Origin: Diorhabda sublineata
Taxonomy: Eukaryota; Arthropoda; Insecta; Coleoptera; Chrysomelidae
DNA: 64,000 nucleotides
Reading direction: 5' to 3'
Assembly: GCF_026230105.1 (NCBI RefSeq)
Contig: NC_079477.1
Span: forward strand, 20,217,001 to 20,281,000
Position numbers and translations under genes: made by a program. Below are positions 28,173 through 38,519 of this stretch, one piece after another; within the stretch, counting starts at the first letter, position 1, and the number at the start of each line of letters is the position of its first letter. The notes under the pieces were generated by a model. The model did not search any database. It was not told the DNA's origin and saw only the letters and a list, made by a program, of their open reading frames with translations.

Positions 28173-28175
<3 letters not shown>
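26373..28175 (-). mobile_element. Long-TIR mariner-like element, family B, copy 1
   Basis: The left end CAGTGCTTTTCAGATAAAAG follows TA at 26371-26372. The right end, reversed, is identical except for the last base. The right arm is about 390 bp. The left arm has lost roughly 180 bp directly after AAAAGTAT, as comparison with copy 2 at 42416-43966 shows. Where both exist, the arms are nearly identical and include a G-rich stretch. TA microsatellites flank both ends, so the element probably landed in a TA array. It carries one intact transposase frame on the minus strand. Confidence 0.92.
26566..27660 (-). CDS. Mariner family B transposase, intact frame
   Basis: 364 codons without interruption from MVYSLQERIEIVGLYY. 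This start was chosen over the upstream in-frame ATG at 27690 because it begins the conserved domain and is shared with copy 2. Residues 1-120 form the paired-like DNA-binding region (HTH at about 10-50 and 85-115). The catalytic triad is Asp157 (CFSDECSW), Asp252 (QQDGAPPHH) and Asp290 (PPRSPDLTPLDFF), with 37 residues between the last two, so it is of a DDD type rather than DD34D mariner or DD34E Tc1. The end is MEVNGTHFEHLL plus five extra residues, because the stop codon used in copy 2 is changed here. The protein cuts and rejoins element ends at TA sites. It looks catalytically competent. Confidence 0.92.
   Translation of the reverse strand: MVYSLQERIEIVGLYYQNNNCARAAARIFNELHDGRHATHKYVIQLMEKFTTTGSVCNKVHKREGLVNNEAIQVAILGQVSLEAQQPQSLSTISRAIGVSSSTVFRVLHKFKYHPYKVKLVHELNEDDFDRRLEFCESMTQIINNNPQLLNNICFSDECSWSLNGLVSRHNCRYWAESDPHIMREFHTQHPQKLNVWCGILGDHIVGPFFINGNLNCESYLELLREGVDPRITTIIENDDNLSEDLLVFQQDGAPPHHAMPVRQFLNETFPARWIGRRGQMMEWPPRSPDLTPLDFFLWGYLKTKVYATQPESLDDLRERIENECRQLNPTVLSNVREAFQNRFYHCMEVNGTHFEHLLFLHNK

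Positions 28176-28176
<1 letters not shown>

Positions 28177-28244
<68 letters not shown>
28177..28244. repeat. (TA)n microsatellite right of mariner B1
   Basis: About 68 bp of TA directly after the right end of the element. Confidence 0.95.
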
Positions 28245-28246
<2 letters not shown>

Positions 28247-28339
28247 CATTACTACATTATTGAAGCAATCTAATATGTAAAGTTTGGCTTTAAAGACACA
28301 TAATTGTTTTTCGAAAACTATGAGCCTGGATCATATAGA

Positions 28340-28400
28340 TCACCTATCAGCTGATTGCGGATTCTAACCCAGAACGGGTTTTCTATCACAGTTTCTTGAC
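28340..28400 (+). repeat. Dispersed repeat copy 1 (CTATCAGCTGATTG)
   Basis: The stretch CCTATCAGCTGATTGCGGAT followed by CTAACCCAGAACG also occurs at 32422-32460 with two differences. It is not part of any recognised element. Confidence 0.6.
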
Positions 28401-28429
28401 GTCGTGTTCGATTTTTTCGTTAATTTATA

Positions 28430-29490
28430 ACTATCTTTATAGAAGAAATAATTCTGTTATGTAATAGATTTAGGTGTGTTAATAATTATTAATCAGTAGT
28501 TGTAAGCAGTTTACCAACAAGCGCGGAATTAACACTAAATTTAATACCAATAAGCTCATTTTTTAAAGTAAAGTCAGAAAAACTAGAAGCCTTAGCAAAC
28601 TACAAATTATATTGGTCATAAGAGGTATAGATGTATTGGTAACCATATACCAGGAATCAATAATTTTTAAAATTTAAAAAACAAACGTAGCAAATCTTGA
28701 GCTGATCTCATTTGTCCACTTATATACTAGGGCAGAAAGGATCCTATCATATGGCTATAACTTGATCACTTCGTTCATTTAAATAATTATCATTGTTTTC
28801 GAAAAACACTATAGTAATAGAGGGCAACATACCATCATTTGATATTGTAAATCAAACATTTTCTATACGCATATCTTTTTAGCAAACAAAAATGTAATAA
28901 AAAAAATCTAAAAATCTAAACAATCGACATGAGCTTATAAAAAAATGAGATGTATTGATCTTTTATGAATTTTTACAGGATCTAAAATAATAGTAATCAT
29001 AATTTCAGCTTAGAGCTTCCATTAATTAGATTAGTTTCAAAATTAGCATAACTACAGGTATTATAATCTAAGAAAAAATTGTATAGTATTTGTATACCCA
29101 TTTTTTAAATTTCTTTCAAATATATAGTGAAAATTTATACCTAAATATCAAATATTGAAAACTCTTTTTAATTCCCATTCCAGTGAAAAAGATATATTCT
29201 TCACAGAAAATAAATTGATGGATCCTCCTTAACTCTGAGACTGACTTCAAGCTCTCAATTGGGTTGTGGAAAATAGTTATTAATCTCTTAATTCCATGAA
29301 TAAGGGAGTTATTGTGATATTTAATAAAAATTATGTGTGAAGAATAAATCCAATACAGATGAATATTAGAATGAATAATGATAAATAATAAGTTCAAAAA
29401 TCTTTCACAACAGTATCAAAAAACAAAATGAAAGGAGGCAAATGAAACTAAAATCAGGACATAGTCTTAAGAATTATTTGTATAAATTAA
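28430..29490. other. Unassigned A+T-rich DNA
   Basis: No gene or element supported. Confidence 0.4.
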
Positions 29491-29494
29491 TATA

Positions 29495-30524
29495 GTCCGG
29501 GAGATAGCGGTGCAAATGACATAATCATTTCAGGTTGCTTGATTCAAAGTTGTATTGAATGTCTATTAGATGTAATCTCGCGATATGAAAGTCAGCAGGC
29601 TTAGCGAGGGTGGATGGGTGAGATAGAAATTTTTATTCAGGTAAAAATTAAATTATCCAAAACTGTTATCAGGCCGCTTAAAAATTTTACCAGGGACTCC
29701 TTATATAATACAAAAAATTACTACAATAGTCAGTAGCTTAGATAATGATGGATTCCACGTCAGCCGGCATGATAGACCTTATTTAAAAGTAATTGAATTA
29801 GATTTATTTCAGGCCGCATGAAACTAATATAAATTACTTTTTATGTCAAATAATATATAATATAAAAAAATTGAACTAATGCATCCTTGAAGTTGATATT
29901 TTTCAATGAACTAATAAAATTTGTCGGTCGAACTTGATCAGAAGTTATAAGAGATAGATAAAAACGCGAATTTTAATAAAAAAACACAAATCAGGCCGTG
30001 AAAAATTAATTGTTTATTTAAATATATGCTATAAATAAACGAAAGGGTCAGCAAAAGGATTGAGGGTGGATTACTTGTCAGCTGTATATTTCATTGAATT
30101 GACCTTCAATGGCCAATATGACGCTGTTACCGCCCTGCTGACGACCTTACCACCGAGCAACAACTTGCTGATTGTTTTTTTTATATATTATTTGGTATAA
30201 AAAGTAATTTATATCAGTTTCATGCGGCCTCAAATGAATCTAATATACTTACTTTTAAATAAGGTCTATCATGTAGGCTGACGTGGAATCCACCATTATC
30301 TAGGCTACTGACTATCCTAGTAATTTTTTGTATTGTATAAGCATTCCCTGATAAAATTTTTGAGCGGCCTGTTAATAGTAGATTAAAAATTTCTACCTTG
30401 CTCACTCACCTTGGGTAGACCTGCTGACCCAACATTCGATTATCAGCGTTATTGAAACTAACTGTTTCAACTAAAATCTATCGGCCTGAAATTGAAGTGA
30501 AAAATGCAACGCTGCCTCCCGGAC
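29495..30524. mobile_element. Inverted-repeat (foldback-like) element with CAGGCCG motifs
   Basis: Both ends read inwards as GTCCGGGAG (left GTCCGGGAGATAGCGGTGCA; right, reversed, GTCCGGGAGGCAGCGTTGCA), and TA flanks each side. The two halves are inverted copies of each other for roughly 400 bp each: 29640-29860 and 30190-30420 match closely (for example AATGATGGATTCCACGTCAG against its reverse). Only the centre, about 29880-30180, is unique. The motif CAGGCCG or its complement recurs at about 29672, 29811, 29993, 30223, 30365 and 30482, direct in the left half and inverted in the right. No coding frame beyond chance. This is a non-autonomous DNA element whose parent I cannot name. Confidence 0.75.
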
Positions 30525-30529
30525 TAATA

Positions 30530-31715
30530 GAATATATCAAACCATTAATGAAATTTCCGGTCATCTATAAAATTAATGTTTTCTTGGGATACGTTAAGTA
30601 TTCACCTTTAATTTTTTTTTCATAGATTTGTATTCAAATTACCATTAAACCATTAAAATACTTCTTTTCTTTATCTGGTAAATAATCCAGGTGTTGTATT
30701 ATATTTATTTTTTTATTCGTTCTTCATATTTCATGGTTGGTATTCAGATCATATGTCTTATAGTCAATGACACAAATCCTTACTAAATGAAAAATGTACT
30801 CACATAACAGTATTGTGATGAATTATAAAAAAACATCCAACAATAATTTAAACATATTTTCAACAGTCGACTAGTAAGATCCAGTAAGTATTTGCTGTGT
30901 TTTCTTAGTTCAGAGAATATTAGTAAGTCTATTATGAAATGCCTAACTATATAAAAATATTCTGTTTGAAAAATAGGTGCCTGGATTTTGAGAATAGTTA
31001 ACACAAAAGTAAAGAAAAATGTTTAAAAAAATTTGGTGAAAACACAGCGACTTATTGTCCTAAAAGTAGTAAGTATAATTGTTAGAATATTAGTTTCCTC
31101 AAATTTCAACAACTGTATACAAGTGTGCATTTTTTCTTGTTTGAAAGGAAACATTTTTTATGAGAAATACACATTTTGAGTATTCTGTAGGAAAAAAACT
31201 TTAAATATTCTGTGGAATATGTTTTAATTCTTGTCAGATGTATTCTTATGCTTGTGACACCAAATATGTTGTTGTTAAATGTTATTTGTTTTTTCTTAGT
31301 TAGATGATCTTGCTAATCATGTGATAGATTAATATGTTTCACCCAACTTTATGGAAAAAGTCGCATGTAGGTATGCAGTTTACTTTTAGCTGTTTAAGAC
31401 CTCTTTTTACTTGCACAGATTTTGATAATTTTAGAATAATCTGTCTCAGTAGCATCGTACAAATTTTAAAATTATTAACTGAAAATGTAAATAAAATGCT
31501 TTTTATTTACACACACTAAAAGTGGATTGCATCCTTTTTATTCAAGCATACTCGTTTTAAATATTTGAAGCAGCGTTTTCTGAATACAATATATGCAAAG
31601 TTATTTGTTACTAGTATATGAGAATATTCTGCAATTTTTTGTAGAACTTAGTGTAATATAGTTGGATTGAAGTAAAATATTGTTTCATTTTATTCTTTTT
31701 CTTATTTTTCTTTTT
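30530..31715. other. Unassigned A+T-rich DNA
   Basis: No gene or element supported before the candidate exon at 31721. Confidence 0.4.
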
Positions 31716-31720
31716 TTTAG

Positions 31721-31776
31721 AACATGATCCTGTTTTGGATGAGATTATGGAGCACAGCTTTGGTTCTTTAGAAATG
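31721..31776 (+). CDS. Candidate isolated internal exon
   Basis: A 56-nt block preceded by a long T-rich tract ending TTTTTTTTAG and followed by the donor GTAAGA. Read with two leading bases belonging to the previous codon, it gives HDPVLDEIMEHSFGSLEM with no stop. The composition is less A+T-rich than the surroundings and the peptide is not of low complexity. I do not recognise the protein family, and no partner exon was identified with confidence on the + strand. A possible 31-nt exon at 53300-53330 is too short to judge. It could be an exon of a host gene with very long introns, or chance. Confidence 0.35.
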
Positions 31777-31779
31777 GTA

Positions 31780-32415
31780 AGAGATTCGTTCATATGTAAA
31801 TATATATTTTTAGTGATTTTCATTGCTACTCGCTCAAATTTGTTTGGTTTTTCTGTTAATCATCCTCGTGATCATATATAAGAAAAGAGTCGTAATATTT
31901 AATAATTTTTAATTTAATTTAATAATTTTAATTTAATTTTTAATAATATTTTTTAATAATTTTTACAGCCTGTTGCCCTATAAAGTAGGTATACTCTACC
32001 TTTAGTTTTGTCTTCAGTTATTATTTCATCCATGACCATTTTGAAGGGGATCAGGCTACTATCTGCTAATATTTTCTTGGAAATTTAATTATCTTTTTTT
32101 CATTGTATTAAAAATTACATAATGTATATGTGCGTACGTGTGTACGTTGTATGTGCATGGGGGTATTTTTCATAACTATAATTCCATGTAGCTAAAGATA
32201 ACATCCCCAAATTAACTATTATCAGATATTTGTTGTTTTTCAGTAACATACGGGTCGGAGATTGCACAAATATTCTTCTTTTATTGAAAATACCTTCTAT
32301 TTTTCAGTTCATACTATTTTCATGCCTTATCACTTTTTAAACCTTATCAAATATTATATAAATACTCATCTGTAATACATTCAAGTTACATAGGTTTTTT
32401 CAGAAACTACCTAAC
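31780..32415. other. Unassigned A+T-rich DNA
   Basis: Short AT-rich repeats (AATTTAATTT-type) near 31900-31960. Nothing else supported. Confidence 0.4.
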
Positions 32416-32421
32416 TACCCA

Positions 32422-32460
32422 ACCTATCAGCTGATTGTGGATCCTAACCCAGAACGAGAT
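32422..32460 (+). repeat. Dispersed repeat copy 2 (CTATCAGCTGATTG)
   Basis: The second occurrence of the sequence described at 28340-28400, same orientation. Confidence 0.6.
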
Positions 32461-32788
32461 TTAGATAGCACTTTCCGAACGTAACGTTCAATTTTCAGTA
32501 GGAAGTTGAAATTTAAAACATGATATTCATGGTTTTCATTAAATCAAGAAGTAAATAGCTCATTTTTAATTTGTCCCATCTCAATATGTAAATTTTTTTC
32601 ATTTCTTAAGGGTGGCTCAATTGTTCCAATGGTTGTGGACAGATGCTCGATGAATAAACTATCTCCAAGCATCAATTTTATCTTATTTGTAATATTTTAA
32701 CAATCAACTCTACAAAAACAGAAAATCATAGGGAAAGTAATCTGTTACGTTTTTTGACAGTACAAAAGTCAGATTAAGGTTACATTCC

Positions 32789-34580
32789 ATAACACTGCGC
32801 ATGTGCGGTAGTAAATCCTGATTCTAGCAGATAATTAATTTCAATTTAACCAAAAATTACTCATGATTCGCTATGTACTACTCATAAATTATCATTAAAT
32901 AATTTGTACTTTCAGATAAAGTGGAGAAAACACAAAAGTAGCATGCGTTCTAAAAGATTATAACCCTTACAGAAAAAAATTAATTTGCATAAAGAAAACT
33001 TTTTGGCTTTATTTTCATTTGTACCACTTGAAAATTTATATTTGCATTCCTAGAAAAACATAAAGTAATATTATTTCCTTATGATAGACCGAATGGGATA
33101 TTTCTATGAGTAAAGTAAAAGAGTTCGACCCGTTTCATATTCCGTATTCAATTTTCAGCACATTTTTATTATCAAAATGAATATAACCTAGGATCGGACA
33201 CTAACAGATCTGATAGTATATAATAAAGCACAGTAAATAATATACTTTTTAATTTAATTGTATAATATATTTTAGTTTTACATAATACCTTCAATGTAAA
33301 GGAAACTTATAAATAAAATATCTTAATGTTATATTATACTTTCATCAGTCTCATTGATTATTCAAGATTAAGCAAAGAGCTAACGACATTTTGATGATCT
33401 TTTTTGCATTGTTCTTGATGTTTGCGATTATTTTCAGAAAATACCTAAATCCCACAGGAAATTACCTACTTTTACCAGTATCTACATGGCCATGGCAACT
33501 ACAGTTAGATGTGATTATACTTGTCTACTCTTATTTTATTATTCAAATAATGTTTGGTAACAAATAGTTTACAGCGTTTCTCTATAGTTGTCATTGAACT
33601 CCTGGTGCTATGTGTATGACACCAGGATCCGGACTATATTGTTATAATAAAACTAATTTGTGAATGTCGCACCACGTGTATTTATTAAACATGTTAACCA
33701 AAAAGCTGATCTATTAGAATCCTCTTTTCTAAAGTATAAAGCACTGGCCTCAACCCCCCATGCTTGTTGAGCCAAATAACTTTTAATTGACTTGTACAAA
33801 GGTGGCGGCATATCTATGAAATAAATATATAATTGATTACTTATATAATTCACTATGTATATGTTGAAGTACTAAGTAGAACTTGTGTACCAGACTGTTT
33901 TTTCTAATCTAATTATGCCATCTTTATCCCAACTCAAGTAAAATCCTTTAACTACTATTTTGGTGGCAGCAGAATCCAATTCCACCATGGCTCTTATTGT
34001 TACCCCAATACGTTCTGATATGAATAAAAATTATGATTAGATAAGCAAACAATGATACAATCGAATTAATTAGTATAACTCCATTACTGTGCTCAATTTT
34101 ATACTGTAAGATCTGTTATAATCTATCCATACTTAAATTAAAACAACGAATATTTAATAAATTTTTACTTAGCACTTTAGCTATACTCATAAATGATAAA
34201 AATTCTATTGAATAAAACGTGATAGGTTGTATTTATATTTTGATGATAAAAATATAATGAAATTTGAGTACGGAATACGAAACGGGTCGAACTTTTTTAC
34301 TCTCTTACCCTTTCGGTTTATCCTAGTAAAAGTATTTTTCTATATATTCTATATATTCCTAGGGGTACAAATGAAACTTTTTTTCATCACAATCTAATTT
34401 TTCTCTGTAAGGATTATAATTTTTTATAACGAAAGTTATTTTTATGTTTTATCCACTTTATGTTTCTCCTCTTTATCTGAGTGTGCAAATTAGTTAATTT
34501 ATAGGTAGTAGATTTTTTTTTCATAATGAATCAATCTTCTGCTAAAGTCAGGATTTTCTACCGTACATGTGCAGAAGTTA
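32789..34580. mobile_element. Large inverted-repeat element, 1.8 kb
   Basis: The outer ends read inwards as GCGCATGTGCGGTAG (left, about 32795) and GCACATGTACGGTAG (right, reversed). The arms match at intervals for about 450 bp: the left arm has TTCGACCCGTTTC at about 33120, the right arm its reverse at about 34285; CTTACAGA...TTTTGGCTTT-like sequence near 32970 is mirrored near 34400; and AGATCTG/CAGATCT-type sequence lies at the inner edge. The central 850 bp is unique and contains the LTR-like segment near 33600-33970. No coding frame is supported. Exact ends and target duplication are uncertain, so the superfamily is unknown. Confidence 0.65.
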
Positions 34581-34589
34581 CGACCATTG

Positions 34590-35710
34590 GAGTCATTCGC
34601 TCTTAAAAAAGCATTTTTTTTTTCTAAATTTTTAGAGGGATACTAATAGAAAATTTGATATATTCAGATGGTACAGAGTAAAATAGACCTATTCATTTCT
34701 TGATTTAATCAAATGCTTCTAATTGTTTGCCAGAATCATACGTTTTCCGAGAGCACGGTATTTTCTTATTTTCCACGGTTTTTTCTGGGGGGAGGGGGTG
34801 AAAATCATTTAATAATAGTTTTCGAGCATTACAGATAAAAACCTGATCCAGATTAGTTTCCTACATTCAGATCATAGTTTCCGAAAAGAACTTGTACGAG
34901 TTATCTTAACACTCACTTCTTCATTAATATGTGAAAAATCTTATTGTTAAAAGCCTTGACTTACCTACTAAACAAACCTCTAAAAAACTAATGAAAAAAA
35001 TGTCAGTGAATGATATCTTTCGTTACAAGAAAACAGGTTATAAATGTAGTTTATTTTGGTTCGTTTACGTCAATTGATTAAAAATATATTAGTAACAACG
35101 TCATAAGTCATGGATTTTTAAAGTAATTGAATAATGAAGACTAAAAATACTTGGTGTATCAAATAACATACTTTCAATGAAGGTACCTTTCAAGCTCTAC
35201 TATACTAATTTTCCTCTTAATAAAAGAAATGATGCTGAATATAATTTTATTCTTCCCAACATGCTTTCAATTTATTATCAATATTCTACCTTCATTCTCT
35301 TCTGATGGTCTTTTATATTGAAATGGATTTACTTGTAACGCTTCACAAGCGTTTCGGAGATCGAGATGATGCACGCTGGGAATTTTTAAAACTAAAAAAA
35401 TAATCATCTATTAGATGTCGTTAATGTTTTCAAGTTTTGGTCATTGAAGAAACAAAGATAATGAAAAATTAGGTACCGAGTATTAAGCAGGAAGTTTCGC
35501 CTGCTATGAAGTGTAAATGAAATTAATAAATAATTACTGGGCGAGATTAATTGGAGTGAGAATAAATTTAATACGAGAAAACATTTCAATATACTACTAC
35601 TTGCATTCAATGATCATCTCAGTACCTGAGAGGCCGATTGATCTAATCTTTTCTTATAAATGATTATGTTTATACTCGTATATTCTACCTCACAATATAA
35701 CTTACACACA
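34590..35710. other. Unassigned A+T-rich DNA
   Basis: No gene or element supported. A G-rich run occurs near 34787-34799. Confidence 0.4.
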
Positions 35711-35715
35711 TTATA

Positions 35716-36270
35716 CGAGGATGGTCCCAGAAGTACCTGGCCTGACCTAGAGATGGCGGCGGTTGCTCGAAAACTACCGCTGAATTAGAAAGTACACAAT
35801 CTTTTTTCCAATTTTGAAAACGCCACGTTACTTAGTAGTAAGTGTCAGTGGATTTGTAAACATGGAAATAATTGGTCATCGTTATGTGATAAAATACTTT
35901 TATTTAATAAGCATTAGCCCAACCAATACAAAGTTGAACTAGATTCTACTCTGGGTGAGACTGGTCCTTTGTTATCAACAGTGAAATATTGTGTAGCAGA
36001 GTATAAACGGGGCCGTACGACCTTCGAAGACCTGCATCTTAGTGGTCGACATATTAACTGAAAAATTAGACATGAGAAAGCTGTGCGCAACATGGGTGCC
36101 GCGTTTGTTCACAATGGAACAAAAACAGCGTCGTGAAGATGTTTCCATCGAGTGTTTGGCAATGTTTCACAGGAAATAAAGTCGAATATTTGCGCTGTTT
36201 CATAAACCTGTATGGAATATGGATGCATCACTTCATATCCGAAACAAAAAAATTGTGTATTATATTCTTT
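35716..36270 (+). pseudogene. Mariner 5' half relic, ended by a Helitron
   Basis: Begins after TA at 35714-35715 with CGAGGATGGTCCCAGAAGTA, a mariner-type terminal repeat. An ATG near 35861 opens MEIIGHRYVIKYFYL, the N-terminal region of a mariner transposase. After frameshifts, EKLDMRKLCARWVPRLFTME then QKQRREDVSIECL match the mariner linker region (the usual KLCARWVPR.LT..QK..R). The readable part stops shortly before the Helitron end at 36279, and no 3' half was found beyond the Helitron. Either the mariner was truncated before, or a deletion accompanied the Helitron insertion. Confidence 0.75.
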
Positions 36271-36278
36271 ATGACTTA

Positions 36279-37231
36279 TCCTTACTAATATTATAAATGT
36301 GAAGGCGTGGATGATTGTACGCTTTCACGCAAGAACTACTTGAATCATCATCAAACTTTGTACACATATTCTGGGAGGTACTAGAAGTAACATAGTATGC
36401 CTTTTATTAAAAAAAATATTTTTTCCAAAAATAAAAACAAATATCAACATTTTGCTACTTCAGCGCCATCTACAATGGTTCAATGGTACACCGACATTTT
36501 AAAAGATGTGTAAGGAGAAATGAAGGAATATTTGTCGATGGATACAATTATGGATAAGGAACGAAGTACTTCATATCCTGTCGAGTTTTTAAATTTCCTT
36601 GAACTTCCAGGTGTACCGTCACATAAACTTCAATTAAAACTAAATGTACCAGTAATGCTGATGCGCAATCTAGATGCTCCTCAGCTATGTAATGGAACAA
36701 GGATTCGTATAACAAAATTGGGGCAGAATATACCTGGTGCTACTACTTAAACAGGTGTCAGCAAGGGAGGAAGTGGTATCATACCTCGGATTCCGATTAT
36801 TCCAACTGACCTTCCTTTTCAATTTAAAAGAGTTCATTTTCCGGTCAAGCTAGCTTTGCTGCTACTATAAACAAAGCACAACTGCAGATAGCAGGAGTGC
36901 ATTTAGAAAAACCATGCTTCTCTCATGGCCAACTATATGTAGCGTGTTCACGTGTATCTAATGCCCGGAATTTACACATATTTGCACCCAAAGAAAAAAC
37001 TCTAGATTAATACTCAGCATCTTTTTAATTGTTAGAATTCAAAACTATTTATTGTTGTTACAGGAAAATATATTTTAACATTTGTTATTGTATTCCAATA
37101 AAGCATGTTTTAAAACGATAATACTAACCAAGCAATAAAATAAAGTTATCATATTGATATATTTCTATTATAATGATTTCAGATAATTATTTAATAGATT
37201 CGATGCGAACGAAGTCGCGGGTAAAAGCTAG
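36279..37231 (+). mobile_element. Helitron, 953 bp, with helicase C-terminal remnant
   Basis: The 5' end TCCTTACTAATATTATAAAT at 36279 and the 3' end CTAG at 37228-37231, followed by T and preceded by an A-T insertion context, fit Helitron termini. A short hairpin (GCGA-ACGAAG-TCGC) sits just before CGGGTAAAAGCTAG. Internal sequence encodes the C-terminal part of the Pif1-like helicase of RepHel: YPVEFLNFLELPGVP and VPVMLMRNLDAPQLCNG at 36520-36750, then after a stop and frameshift SHGQLYVACSRV (helicase motif VI) near 36930. The Rep nuclease and most of the helicase are missing, so the copy is non-autonomous. The minus-strand relic at 15690-16403 is the same family. Confidence 0.88.
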
Positions 37232-37544
37232 TATTATATAATACTAATATCATATTTATTGAAATAATTCTATATTTTTTGGGGAAGTCTTGTACATATG
37301 ACAAGAAGAAATGTTTTATGTTTTGATGTTTCATATCTATTTTCTTTCTTAATTGATTATAGTTGTCTGTCCTTTTCTTGATCATGTTATTTATCATTTT
37401 TCGGATAATTATTCTCTTTCAATGCAGTTTTTGCTTTTTGAATTGCTAAGCATCTAAATTCAGGATCTGATAGTTGAATAGATCTATCAGACGAACTTAT
37501 TACCACTGATCTCTTTTGTGATATAGGATGACATAAATTGAAGT

Positions 37545-38080
37545 TCAAATATCTTGATCTAGATCAAGTTTGCTGAAGACAGTTTCCTCAAGATCTTCCA
37601 TTAATAATTGTGCTACAACACTTGATATAGAAGCTCCCATAGCACAACCATCAATTTGTTTATATATTTCATTTAGATATTTGCAGTATGATGTTCTAAG
37701 CGTAAAGTATATAGCTTCTATAAATTCTTTTTGAGGTATTTCTGTATACTTTTTTATTTTGTCCCATTTTTTTATAAATATATTTTTCACAATTGTAATT
37801 TTTATATTTATATTTTTATATAAAGAAACTACGAAATAAATACATATTTATTAGGAATTTTTATATTTTCAATTTTTTCTTTGAATTTTCATGTGGCTTT
37901 GATATAGTATTTGTCCTGGTAAAAAATTTATTAAATAATTGCATAATGGGGTAAAAGGAGTTTAAATACTTGAAACAATCGATCGAAATGCATGTCAGAT
38001 TTGTGCAGTTTTGGCAAACCATATGGTTCAGAGGCATTGTGAATTGTCAATTTGTTTTGCAACTTATTTTCTTATTAGAG
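37545..38080 (-). pseudogene. Penelope-like element RT relic
   Basis: From high to low coordinates, the minus strand reads PYGLPKLHKSDMHF (about 38028-37989, the family's GLPKLHK block), a stop-rich stretch including FKEKIENIKIPNKYVFIS (about 37880), and the open frame 37790-37545. That frame contains EFIEAIYFTLRTSYCKYLNE then IYKQIDGCAMGASISSVVAQ and LLMEDLEETV. QIDGCAMGSPISSVVAQLxMEDLE is the diagnostic Penelope-like RT block. The YVDD motif is not preserved. The copy is truncated at both ends. Confidence 0.82.
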
Positions 38081-38399
38081 TATTTGATTCGGTAATAGAT
38101 AGTTGTATAATTTGAAAAATAAACCTAGATGAAGCGTGATTTTGATAATCATGCTTTAAGCGACTATTTGTAACTGTGTAATATGGGATAATTTTAATTT
38201 TAGAAATAGATAGTAGATATCAACTTATCTTCTTACATCTGATTGGAAAAATTCTTAGTTTTTTTTGTTTTACAATTTTGTGGAGGATACTTTCCTAATT
38301 TTTCAAACAACATATCAATATCAAACCTCAAATATAACTAAAACCAAAAAATTTATCAATGAAAATAGAAATCTCAAAATTTTGTGATCAGATAAATAT

Positions 38400-38515
38400 A
38401 ATGAAACGCTTATGGAATTAGAATATTATAATAATAAAATGATGAAATTATTAAATGAATGGACAACAAAAAATGAAACAAGACCCTACGAATTCTTATC
38501 AAAAATAAAATAAAA
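38400..38515 (+). pseudogene. Possible Penelope-like N-terminal fragment
   Basis: The reading SDKYNETLMELEYYNNKMMK resembles the DKGN.TV.M...DY..KM block that precedes the RT in Penelope-like proteins, in inverse orientation to the relic at 37545-38080. Short and degenerate. Confidence 0.3.
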
Positions 38516-38519
38516 CACC

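Noticed and set aside
29116..29397. 93-codon minus-strand frame
   Set aside because: Low-complexity Ile/Asn/His-rich product without motif or repeat context.
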